64,000 bases of DNA from NCBI GenBank assembly GCA_002786355.1, contig PGCO01000002.1, positions 496,001 through 560,000 of the forward strand, in the 5' to 3' direction. Each line of letters opens with the position of its first letter. Position 1 is the stretch's first letter. The stretch is from Sediminibacterium sp. FEMGT703S. Its GTDB lineage: Bacteria > Bacteroidota > Bacteroidia > Chitinophagales > Chitinophagaceae. The notes below the pieces were generated by a model, which was given only the letters and a program-made list of their open reading frames with translations, did no database searches and was not told where the DNA came from. Below are positions 8,247 through 15,433 of the stretch, piece by piece. The position numbers and the translations under genes are program-made.

Positions 8247-10669
8247 TGATGTATATTTTTAAGATCAGCAATAGGTTTAAAACAAAACTTTTCAATAAGT
8301 GCTGCACCCAACATGGTAGAAATCACGATGGTGAAAGTGCTAGATGGCATTAAAATGGCCGCTACCAAGGGAGACATTTGAGCGGTTACAGAAAAATACA
8401 ATCCCACCACATTATATAAAGTGGATATTACAAAAGTGGTTTTTATTAAATTCTTAGACCATTTAGCCGCTTTAATATATTGGTCTAATAAAGGCAACTG
8501 ATTTGATAACATGATTGCATCACTAGCAGGAGAAAACTGAATGGTATTATCTACTACTGCAATACCCACATTACTCTTACTTAAAGCGCCTGCATCATTT
8601 AAGCCATCACCTACCATCATCACTTCTTTACCACTTAACTGTAATGATTCTATGTAAGCCAATTTAGCTTGAGGTGATTGATTAAAATGATAAGAAATAG
8701 GCCGTTGTAATTGTTGCTTTAAATAATGTTCTGCATTGTTATTGTCTCCACTTAATACAGATACAGGATAAGGCAATTCATGAATTAGACGATCAACATG
8801 TGCCCTCAAAATATTTTGAATAATGAACTTGCCATATATTTTATTTTCAATAGATACCCATACTTCCGAAGCAATTGGTTCAGCTGATTCTTTCCCTACA
8901 AAACAAGCCGAACCTAATTTATAGTGAGTTTCATTTTCCCATGCTTCAATTCCAGCACCAGCAACTTCCTTGATATGTTCTAGTGAACGCGGTTTAGAAT
9001 TAATTTTATTTGCAATTGCTTTACTCAATGGATGTAAAGATTGAGCAGCCATAGCAGCAATAATTTGTTGATGGTCATTTGCAATGTCAATACCTATATA
9101 CTCCACCGAAGAAGCATGCGGATAAGTGAGTGTTCCTGTTTTATCAAAAACCACCTGGTCGATTGTTGCAATAGTTTGTAACACTTGTGCATTTTTAAGG
9201 AATAGACCATGCTTGCTAAAAATATTCAAGACAAAGCCTTCTGTAAAAGTGGCGGTAATTAACAAAGCACAAGGACAAGCAACAATTAATACAGCAGTCA
9301 TTGCCTGCCAAGCATTAGCGATATTAGTTGGATACCAATAAGCAAAACTGCTAAAGGCAACTGTTAATACAGCTAAAGAAAAATAATTACTAATAACAGT
9401 GGTGAATGAATAAACATTCTTGTCTGCTTTCTTAAAAGCATCATTATTCCATAAACGAGTGAAATTACTTTGAGAAAAAGGCTTTACTACTAATAAGTCA
9501 ATTGAACCATTCAATTGTTTACCACCAGCATATACCAAGTCTCCAATTACTACAGAAGTGGGTTCATTTTCACCAGTAACAAAACTATAATCAATTTCTG
9601 CCTTACCCAATAAATGCATACCATCTACCGGAATCACTTCATTGCTCCTAATGCGAATAGTATCATCTACCTTAACATCTTGAACTGGAATATAAGACTC
9701 TATCCCATTTTTATCTACTAAACAAACGGCAACAGGAAAATAAGATTTATAATCTCGATTAAAAGAAAGATCAGCAAAGGTTTTTGTTTGAAAAGATCTT
9801 CCTAACAACATAAAGAAAATAATACCAGACATACTGTCTAAATACCCTCCGCCTGTTCCAGAAATAATTTCATACACACTTCTACTAAATGTTACTGTTA
9901 ATGCCAGTGCAATAGGTGCATCTATATTAAGCCTTCTTTGTTTTACACTATACCAAGAATTAATGAAAAACTCTGAACCACTATATAGCAGAACGGGTAA
10001 TGCCAATATTAAATTAACATATCTGAATAAATTAGCCGTTAAACCATCTACTGTTATGGTTTCTAACCCCAAATATTCAGGGAAGCTCAACATCATGATA
10101 TTGGCAAAACAAAAACCAGCAATGCCTATTTTCACCATAGCATTACGAGACACCATTTTCTCTTGCCTTTTAGACTGTTGACCATCATCTAAAGTAATAT
10201 AAGGTTCATATCCAATAGAAGCTAATAACTCAGCAATAGCTCTTATAGAAATAGAAGCAGGATTGAAATAAATGGTTGCTTCTTTTGTTGGAAAATGAAC
10301 CGAAGAAAAATAAATGCCTTCATTTACTTTTTGGAGATTTTCTAATAACCATATACAAGAGCTACAATGTATTTGGGGTAAATAAAATTTTACAGCTAAC
10401 TGATTTGGTTTAGAAAATACGATATAAGAAGCTGCTATTGTTTCATTGTCTAAAAATCCAAACTTTTGTTGGTCTTGTAATTCAGGAAGCTTGACCCCAG
10501 AAGCATCATGGATATTATAATATTCACAAAGATTACTTTTATTCAAAATCTGATAAACAGAGCTACAACCCTTACAGCAAAAAGATTTTGCATCAAAAAC
10601 AACAGGTTCCCCCGCGCAAAAATCGCCGCAGTGAAAGCATTTAGTTGTTTCGATGGTTTTATTCAGCAT
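8243..10669 (-). CDS. ccoI: CcoI/FixI copper-translocating P-type ATPase
   Basis: This 808-residue P1B-type ATPase supplies copper for cbb3 oxidase. In order it shows an N-terminal Cys-rich metal-binding domain (CFHCGDFC at 11-18, CCKGC at 31-35), an HMA-like motif HCSSC (101-105), the actuator TGEN (365-368), the transmembrane CPC (465-467), the phosphorylation site DKTGTLT (509-515, Asp509), an HP motif (HPLS) in the nucleotide domain and GDGLND in the hinge. About eight membrane helices fit the family. It is the first gene of the oxidase operon, with a well-formed promoter directly upstream, and it overlaps ccoS by four bases. FixI-type pumps export Cu(I) slowly for enzyme assembly and are not detoxifying pumps. 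Confidence 0.95.
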   Translation of the reverse strand: MLNKTIETTKCFHCGDFCAGEPVVFDAKSFCCKGCSSVYQILNKSNLCEYYNIHDASGVKLPELQDQQKFGFLDNETIAASYIVFSKPNQLAVKFYLPQIHCSSCIWLLENLQKVNEGIYFSSVHFPTKEATIYFNPASISIRAIAELLASIGYEPYITLDDGQQSKRQEKMVSRNAMVKIGIAGFCFANIMMLSFPEYLGLETITVDGLTANLFRYVNLILALPVLLYSGSEFFINSWYSVKQRRLNIDAPIALALTVTFSRSVYEIISGTGGGYLDSMSGIIFFMLLGRSFQTKTFADLSFNRDYKSYFPVAVCLVDKNGIESYIPVQDVKVDDTIRIRSNEVIPVDGMHLLGKAEIDYSFVTGENEPTSVVIGDLVYAGGKQLNGSIDLLVVKPFSQSNFTRLWNNDAFKKADKNVYSFTTVISNYFSLAVLTVAFSSFAYWYPTNIANAWQAMTAVLIVACPCALLITATFTEGFVLNIFSKHGLFLKNAQVLQTIATIDQVVFDKTGTLTYPHASSVEYIGIDIANDHQQIIAAMAAQSLHPLSKAIANKINSKPRSLEHIKEVAGAGIEAWENETHYKLGSACFVGKESAEPIASEVWVSIENKIYGKFIIQNILRAHVDRLIHELPYPVSVLSGDNNNAEHYLKQQLQRPISYHFNQSPQAKLAYIESLQLSGKEVMMVGDGLNDAGALSKSNVGIAVVDNTIQFSPASDAIMLSNQLPLLDQYIKAAKWSKNLIKTTFVISTLYNVVGLYFSVTAQMSPLVAAILMPSSTFTIVISTMLGAALIEKFCFKPIADLKNIHQ

Positions 10670-10686
10670 AATCTTAAATGATTGTT

Positions 10687-10717
10687 AAAAGTTATAACAA
10701 TTTGAACAAATTGCAAA
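10687..10717 (-). promoter_or_regulatory. Bacteroidota-type promoter of the cco operon
   Basis: On the minus strand a -33 element TTTG (plus 10714-10717) is followed after exactly 19 bases by TAACTTTT (plus 10687-10694), one base from the Bacteroidota -7 consensus TAnnTTTG. The 19-base spacing is the known optimum. Transcription would begin near 10680, just ahead of the ccoI ATG at 10669. It is the best complete promoter in the window. Confidence 0.7.
10698..10713 (-). promoter_or_regulatory. Candidate operator palindrome inside the ccoI promoter spacer
   Basis: CAATTTG and CAAATTG are perfect inverted repeats with a two-base centre, filling the spacer between the -33 and -7 elements of the ccoI promoter. 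A second inverted repeat, TTGTTA with TAACAA (10682-10700, seven-base spacer), overlaps the -7 element. A protein bound here would block RNA polymerase. The regulator is unknown. Confidence 0.45.
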
Positions 10718-10730
10718 AAAGCTAAAGATG

Positions 10731-11264
10731 TTATTTTGATTCAACTACTGTAGGCTCTAATCCTAGTCCTTTGAAAACATTTGATCTAAAACAACTACAA
10801 GAATTCAAACGATCTTCAATCATTTTATTCCAGCGATATTTTTCCTTTTTAAAATTGCAATTGAATGAATCAACTAAATCATGTTGTTTAATTGCTCCGT
10901 TTTTAAATCCATTGGTATCTAATACGCTGGATAAATTGTGAACATAGGTCATTATTTTATGCTCCTTACTTCTGGTAAGTTGCATTAAGTCGAATAAATT
11001 AGGAAGGGCAACTTCTTTGGCGGATTTTGCGTTAAACACTTTCATTACAGAAGGGAATACCAATTTCTGTTCACAGGTTACCAAAGAACTAAAATCGTTG
11101 CGTAGATTATGCATTAATTCTACCAAGTAGCTTTTTTCATCTTCCTGGTATTCGTTTAAAAAAACACAGTTAATAGCGTTCTGTAATTTTAGCTCTAGGC
11201 AGGGATATACATTCTCTAGAAGATGCTGTATTAATTCTTCTGTTTGATCTGCGTGTTTACACAT
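10731..11264 (-). CDS. Hemerythrin-like (RIC/YtfE-related?) Cys-rich protein
   Basis: This soluble, mainly helical protein of 177 residues has no signal peptide. The middle part resembles hemerythrin-like iron-repair proteins: LMHNLRNDF...CEQKLVFPSVM (residues 50-74) recalls the H...H..EE..LFP helix, and SKEHKIMTYVHNL (99-111) recalls the later EH helix. His4, 14, 52, 102, 109, 128 and Glu65 are possible iron ligands, but a His expected two residues before Glu65 is missing (LVTCEQ), so the domain is degenerate or distant. Seven Cys, including CSC at 156-158, are unusual. It sits between an Fnr-like regulator and the cbb3 operon and has a putative Fnr-type box upstream. I infer a role in oxygen or nitric-oxide stress, with modest confidence. 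It could instead be a lineage-specific protein of unknown function. Confidence 0.5.
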   Translation of the reverse strand: MCKHADQTEELIQHLLENVYPCLELKLQNAINCVFLNEYQEDEKSYLVELMHNLRNDFSSLVTCEQKLVFPSVMKVFNAKSAKEVALPNLFDLMQLTRSKEHKIMTYVHNLSSVLDTNGFKNGAIKQHDLVDSFNCNFKKEKYRWNKMIEDRLNSCSCFRSNVFKGLGLEPTVVESK

Positions 11265-11282
11265 TTGTAGTTTTTTACCCTA

Positions 11283-11290
11283 CAAAGATG
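11283..11290 (-). promoter_or_regulatory. Possible -7 element of the hemerythrin-like gene
   Basis: On the minus strand CATCTTTG differs by one base from TAnnTTTG and lies 18 bases before the ATG at 11264. No clear -33 TTTG is present, which would fit a promoter that needs an activator. The Fnr-type box is centred about 60 bases upstream of the likely start point. Confidence 0.35.
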
Positions 11291-11329
11291 TATTGAGATC
11301 ATCGCGGAATGAATGAGTTTTGCTATGGC

Positions 11330-11353
11330 ATTATATGATTTATATCATATAAT
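11330..11353. promoter_or_regulatory. Perfect inverted repeat, candidate Fnr/Crp-type binding site
   Basis: Arms ATTATATGAT and ATCATATAAT are exact reverse complements separated by TTAT. The core is TGAT-N4-ATCA, which matches the central part of the classical FNR site TTGAT-N4-ATCAA. It lies between the stop codon of the Crp/Fnr regulator gene and the hemerythrin-like gene, centred about 77 bases before that gene's ATG. A weak terminator is the alternative, but the arms are almost all A/T and no T-run follows. Confidence 0.5.
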
Positions 11354-11357
11354 TATG

Positions 11358-12074
11358 CTAATCTTCAATATTGGCTGTTTGAATCAGCTTTTGTAAATTG
11401 ATGATACTGATTTTTTTACCTTTTAACGATATTAATTTATCGTTATTAAACTCCGATAATAATCGAATGCAACTTTCGGTAGAAGTTCCAACATAATCTG
11501 CAATTTCCTCACGGCTCAAACTTACATTGATTGTTTGATTGTCTTCTTCAAAACCATAAGTTGCTTTTAAGAACAATAAAGCTTCTGCCATTCTTTCCCG
11601 CACACTTTTTTGAGAAAGCGAAACAATATGATCTTCTGCTACTTTTAAATCGTTGCTCATTTTCTTGACCACTTCAAACATCAGCTTAGGAGAAGAAGTG
11701 ATGGTATCAAAAAAATATTTTTTATCTATCATACAAATGGAAGCATCTTCCAAAGTAACCGCAGAACAATGGTACCTTTCATTAGACAATAAAGCCCTAT
11801 ATCCAACTATATCGCCCGATTTAACTAGTCTTAAAATCTGCTCCTTGCCATCGTAACCAGTTGTAGTCAGCTTTATTTTGCCACTATTGATACAGAACAA
11901 ACCAGCAGGCAACCCATTCTCTGCAAATACATATTGTCCCTTTTTATAAACTGCACAAGACTTATGTAAACTCAAATCTTTTGCTTGATCATTGTCCAAT
12001 ACATTAAAAACAGAGTTGAGTCTTACATTACAACTCATACAACCAGTCTCAAGGGGTCCATTATTCTTCATCAC
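11358..12074 (-). CDS. Crp/Fnr family transcriptional regulator, Fnr-like
   Basis: This 238-residue regulator has an N-terminal cyclic-nucleotide-binding-type beta-roll (about 30-125), a dimerisation helix (128-160) and a winged helix-turn-helix (about 185-225). In the recognition helix Glu200 and Arg204 occupy the positions that contact TGA in CRP and FNR. N-terminal Cys12 and Cys15, plus Cys40 and Cys61, could hold an oxygen-sensing Fe-S cluster, though the spacing is not that of E. coli FNR. No arginine-containing cAMP pocket motif is evident. Its place directly upstream of the hemerythrin-like gene and cbb3 operon makes it the probable oxygen-responsive regulator of both. Whether it senses O2, NO or something else cannot be read from the sequence. 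Confidence 0.85.
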   Translation of the reverse strand: MMKNNGPLETGCMSCNVRLNSVFNVLDNDQAKDLSLHKSCAVYKKGQYVFAENGLPAGLFCINSGKIKLTTTGYDGKEQILRLVKSGDIVGYRALLSNERYHCSAVTLEDASICMIDKKYFFDTITSSPKLMFEVVKKMSNDLKVAEDHIVSLSQKSVRERMAEALLFLKATYGFEEDNQTINVSLSREEIADYVGTSTESCIRLLSEFNNDKLISLKGKKISIINLQKLIQTANIED

Positions 12075-12090
12075 TTCTTTTGGCTTTAAT

Positions 12091-12098
12091 CAAAGTTA
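12091..12098 (-). promoter_or_regulatory. -7 element of the Crp/Fnr regulator gene
   Basis: TAACTTTG on the minus strand is a perfect TAnnTTTG, 16 bases before the ATG at 12074. No TTTG is found 19 bases upstream of it. The same octamer stands before the desaturase and the GT5-like gene in this window. Confidence 0.5.
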
Positions 12099-12110
12099 AA
12101 CATATAAAAT

Positions 12111-13982
12111 TTATTTGGTTAACAAAACTACCCTAGATTCCATTGGAGCAAGTTGAAAGGTATTGCCTTGCTTTTGCCCTGAAACAACATCAGTAATTGC
12201 AGTAAACCCTTTGGTTCTTTCTGTATAATTGGCTAATGAGACCTCTTTTGCTTTAGTTGATGTATTTAATACAATCATTACTGTTGAACTTTGATCATGT
12301 CTAAAGTAAACATAAAGCCCCTCATTGGGTAACCATTGCATCATTTTACCTGTTTGCAAAGCAGTATTATTCTTTCTGAAGTTTGCTAAGGCTTTAACAT
12401 AATTAAACGCAGTATTTTCAGTTTGATCACGGCCGCTGGCTATGCGTTTGTCTTTTTCATCATTCGGAAAACCTCCAGGAAAATCTAATCGAACCATTCC
12501 ATCATTGGGGTCTTTAAAGTTTTTCATCCACAATTCTGTTCCATAATACAACTGAGGAATACCCCTTAAAGTGAATAACAAGTTCATCCCCATTTTGTAT
12601 TTGTTCATATCAGATCCAATCATTGAAACAAATCTTTCCATATCATGATTGTCTAAGAAAATACAATTTTTCTCAGGTGCCTGATACAATAAATCTTGTG
12701 ACAAAGTCATATATAATTTATTGACTCCCTCTGTCCAGCCAAATGGCTTATTGATAGCATCCATCATAGCGTAACTCAACGGAAAATCTGTAGTACCAGG
12801 GGCATTGTGTTTAAAGGCTGGTTGCATATTGTTCTTCGTAAAATATGCACTCCCTGCAACCGTATTAGCAACTGCTTCACCAAAAATACTAATGGTAGGA
12901 AAATCCTTTTCTAAAGCGCTGTTCACATTGTTCATGAATTGTTCGTCACAATACTTATAAGTATCCACTCTCCAACCGTCAATACCAAATTCTTCTACGG
13001 TCCATAATGCATGCTGAATTAAAAAGTTAGCTACATAAGGATTACGCTGATTAATATCTGGCAAATGTGGAACAAACCAACCATCTAACATCACTTTTTT
13101 ATCCGCAGCATTCCCCATCGGATCAAAAATGGCTTCATCTCTGTGATTGGTATTGGTGTAGGTTGGCCAATGATTAATCCAATCTTTAGCGGGTGCATCT
13201 TTAAACATCCAATGTTCATTGCCCACATGATTGTATACTGCATCTTGAATGATTTTAATGCCTTTTGCATGTGCAGCATCAATCAATTTTTTATAGGCAT
13301 TTTCGCCACCTAATCTTTTGTCAATTGCATAGTGATTAGTAAACCAGTAGCCATGATAGCCGGCCATCATTCCTGCTTGCTCACTTTGCAAAGGCATATC
13401 ATTTTCTAATACGGGTGTCATCCAAATAGCAGTAACGCCCATATCATGTAAATAATCTAAATTATTTGCCACCCCTTCTAAATCGCCGCCATGTCTTTTG
13501 ATGGGATCTTTTCGATTAACTAAATTGTCTTTATAGCCAGACACCACATCGTTAGAAGGGTTGCCATTACTAAATCGATCGGGCATCAATAAATAAATAA
13601 AATCTTTAGCACTTACTCCTTTTGCAAAGGTTTTTCCCATTCCTGTTCTTCGTGGTTTTAATTCCCAAACAATAGTAGCTGCACCATCCGAACCGGCTAA
13701 TTGAATATTGACTTTACCTGGTTTAGCAGAAGGGCTAACTAGCAAGTCTAAGGCCAAATATTTTTTATTTTCAAAGGCATGTACTTTAGTCAATTGTACA
13801 CCTGGATAATTCAAACGAACTTTTGCATTTGAAAAAACATTTTCTTTATTTCGTACAATCACTTGTACTTTATTCCATTTCATTCCCACGAACCAATTGG
13901 TGGGATACAATTCAATATTGCTTTGAGCTTGTAAGCTAAAAGCCAGCAATAAGCACCCAATTATTTTTACTAAGCGATTCAT
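12111..13982 (-). CDS. Secreted GH13 alpha-amylase / neopullulanase-like enzyme
   Basis: This 623-residue glycoside hydrolase has a signal peptide (MNRLVKIIGCLLLAFSLQAQ), an N-terminal beta-sandwich like that of cyclomaltodextrinases (about 22-110), a (beta/alpha)8 catalytic domain and a C-terminal beta domain. GH13 regions are intact: region I DAVYNH (247-252), region II GWRVDTYKY with nucleophile Asp340, region III IFGEAV with acid/base Glu369, and region IV LDNHD with Asp447. It should hydrolyse alpha-1,4-glucans or cyclodextrins in the periplasm, comparable to SusA of Bacteroides. It lies 15 bases downstream of an SLC45-like sugar transporter in the same operon, which would import the products. 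No lipobox is seen. Confidence 0.92.
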   Translation of the reverse strand: MNRLVKIIGCLLLAFSLQAQSNIELYPTNWFVGMKWNKVQVIVRNKENVFSNAKVRLNYPGVQLTKVHAFENKKYLALDLLVSPSAKPGKVNIQLAGSDGAATIVWELKPRRTGMGKTFAKGVSAKDFIYLLMPDRFSNGNPSNDVVSGYKDNLVNRKDPIKRHGGDLEGVANNLDYLHDMGVTAIWMTPVLENDMPLQSEQAGMMAGYHGYWFTNHYAIDKRLGGENAYKKLIDAAHAKGIKIIQDAVYNHVGNEHWMFKDAPAKDWINHWPTYTNTNHRDEAIFDPMGNAADKKVMLDGWFVPHLPDINQRNPYVANFLIQHALWTVEEFGIDGWRVDTYKYCDEQFMNNVNSALEKDFPTISIFGEAVANTVAGSAYFTKNNMQPAFKHNAPGTTDFPLSYAMMDAINKPFGWTEGVNKLYMTLSQDLLYQAPEKNCIFLDNHDMERFVSMIGSDMNKYKMGMNLLFTLRGIPQLYYGTELWMKNFKDPNDGMVRLDFPGGFPNDEKDKRIASGRDQTENTAFNYVKALANFRKNNTALQTGKMMQWLPNEGLYVYFRHDQSSTVMIVLNTSTKAKEVSLANYTERTKGFTAITDVVSGQKQGNTFQLAPMESRVVLLTK

Positions 13983-13997
13983 ATAAATAGTTTGTAT

Positions 13998-15323
13998 TTA
14001 TTCATTTTCTTTCACCACAATAGCGCATACTACCGCAGCAGCAATTAATAATCCACCCCCTACTTGCACCGCTAATAAACGATCATTGTGCAAAACAGTT
14101 TCCATTACATTGCCAAAAAACAAAGAGGCAATAATTTCAGGGAGCACAATAAAGAAATTAAAGATGCCCATATAAATTCCCATTTTTTGTGGTGGTATGC
14201 AACCCGCTAACATAGAATAAGGCATTGATAAAATAGAAGCCCAAGCAATACCAACCAAGCCCATTGACAAATATAAGTAAGCTGGTTCTGTGACATAGTT
14301 CACTGAAATCAATCCTGCACCACCTAATAACAAACAAATAGTATGTGTATATTTTTTTCCCAGTTTATTTACCCAGAAAGGGAGTGTAAAAGAGAAACCA
14401 AATGTGACTAAATTTAAAATGGCTGAAGTAGTATTCGCGTATTCTAATCCTTGCGTATATAAATCGCTTGATGTAGTGGTATTGCCGCCAAATATGTCTG
14501 TAGCAACTCCGGTGCTATAATAAAACCACATCAAAAATAAACCAGGCCAAGTTAAAAAGTTCACCAATGCCAATCGCTTCATTTGATCAGGCATATTAGC
14601 AACTGAACTAAAAATTTCTTTTACACCACCTATAAAGCCTTTGCCTTCAGCATCTAATTTAATTTTCCAATCTGGATCAGTTGGTGGGTATTCTTTGCTC
14701 TTAATAACAGTGTATAAAACAGCCAATAGAAATACTGCACCACCAATATAAAATGAGTACATAATATTTTCTGGAATACCGCCAGCTGTTTTATCTCTTG
14801 AAACCCCAAACCACTGTACCAGTTTTTGAGGTAAATAACCCGCTACAAAAGAAGCCAAACCAATAAACATACTCTGCATGGCAAAGCCCATGGGTTGTTG
14901 CTTTTTATCTAAGTTGTCGGCCACAAAAGCACGGAAGGGTTCCATGCTTATATTGATGGAAGAATCTAAAATCCAAAGAACACCAGCAGCCATCCAAATA
15001 GCAGATGAGTTGGGCATAATAAACAAAGCCAAAGAACTTAAAATGGCCCCCACTAAAAAGTAAGGTCTTCTTCTTCCCAACTTTGGATGCCAAGTTCTAT
15101 CACTCATGTATCCAATGATTGGCTGAACAATCAATCCCGTCATTGGAGCGGCTAACCAAAGGCCTGGAATCTGCTCTGGAGTAGCTCCTAAGTATTCATA
15201 AATGGCACTCATATTGCCCATTTGCAAACTCCAACCAAATTGAATTCCAAAGAATCCAAAACACATATTCCAGATTTGCCAAAAACTCAATTTCGGCAAT
15301 ACCGCTTTTGAAGAGGTAGACAT
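13998..15323 (-). CDS. MFS sugar transporter, SLC45/GPH-like (probable maltose or maltodextrin importer)
   Basis: This is a twelve-helix major facilitator protein of 441 residues from the chosen start. The N-terminal helix reads FFGIQFGWSLQMGNMSAIYEYLG, the signature of the SLC45/sucrose-proton symporter branch. The loop after helix 2-3 has GYMSDRTWHPKLGRRRPYF, the MFS motif A region. Such transporters in Bacteroidota are regularly encoded with GH13 enzymes, as here, and are thought to carry maltose or glucose polymers across the inner membrane with protons. I start at ATG 15323 (MSTSSKAVLPK) instead of an ATG 48 bases further up, because the longer form adds a non-conserved tail and runs into a palindrome. 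Transcription begins downstream of the glgC terminator. Confidence 0.87.
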   Translation of the reverse strand: MSTSSKAVLPKLSFWQIWNMCFGFFGIQFGWSLQMGNMSAIYEYLGATPEQIPGLWLAAPMTGLIVQPIIGYMSDRTWHPKLGRRRPYFLVGAILSSLALFIMPNSSAIWMAAGVLWILDSSINISMEPFRAFVADNLDKKQQPMGFAMQSMFIGLASFVAGYLPQKLVQWFGVSRDKTAGGIPENIMYSFYIGGAVFLLAVLYTVIKSKEYPPTDPDWKIKLDAEGKGFIGGVKEIFSSVANMPDQMKRLALVNFLTWPGLFLMWFYYSTGVATDIFGGNTTTSSDLYTQGLEYANTTSAILNLVTFGFSFTLPFWVNKLGKKYTHTICLLLGGAGLISVNYVTEPAYLYLSMGLVGIAWASILSMPYSMLAGCIPPQKMGIYMGIFNFFIVLPEIIASLFFGNVMETVLHNDRLLAVQVGGGLLIAAAVVCAIVVKENE

Positions 15324-15348
15324 AGCAATCGTTGTTGATGATAAATAT

Positions 15349-15365
15349 TGTGTATTGAATACACA
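15349..15365. promoter_or_regulatory. 17-bp palindrome upstream of the transporter-amylase operon
   Basis: TGTGTATT and AATACACA are perfect inverted repeats around a single G. The site lies 26 bases before the transporter ATG and after the glgC terminator, where an operator would be expected. Its form fits a LacI- or GntR-type dimer site. No regulator gene of those families is in the window. Confidence 0.45.
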
Positions 15366-15379
15366 TCCCAATATACAAT

Positions 15380-15407
15380 AAAAAACATCCTCATAAAGAG
15401 GATGTTT
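15380..15407 (-). terminator. Rho-independent terminator of glgA-glgC
   Basis: A ten-base stem, AAACATCCTC with GAGGATGTTT, closes a five-base loop. On the minus strand it is followed by a run of T (plus A run 15380-15385). It lies 27 bases after the glgC stop codon and separates glycogen synthesis from the transporter-amylase operon. Confidence 0.85.
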
Positions 15408-15433
15408 GATAAATTTTTATAGTGCCTATTAGC

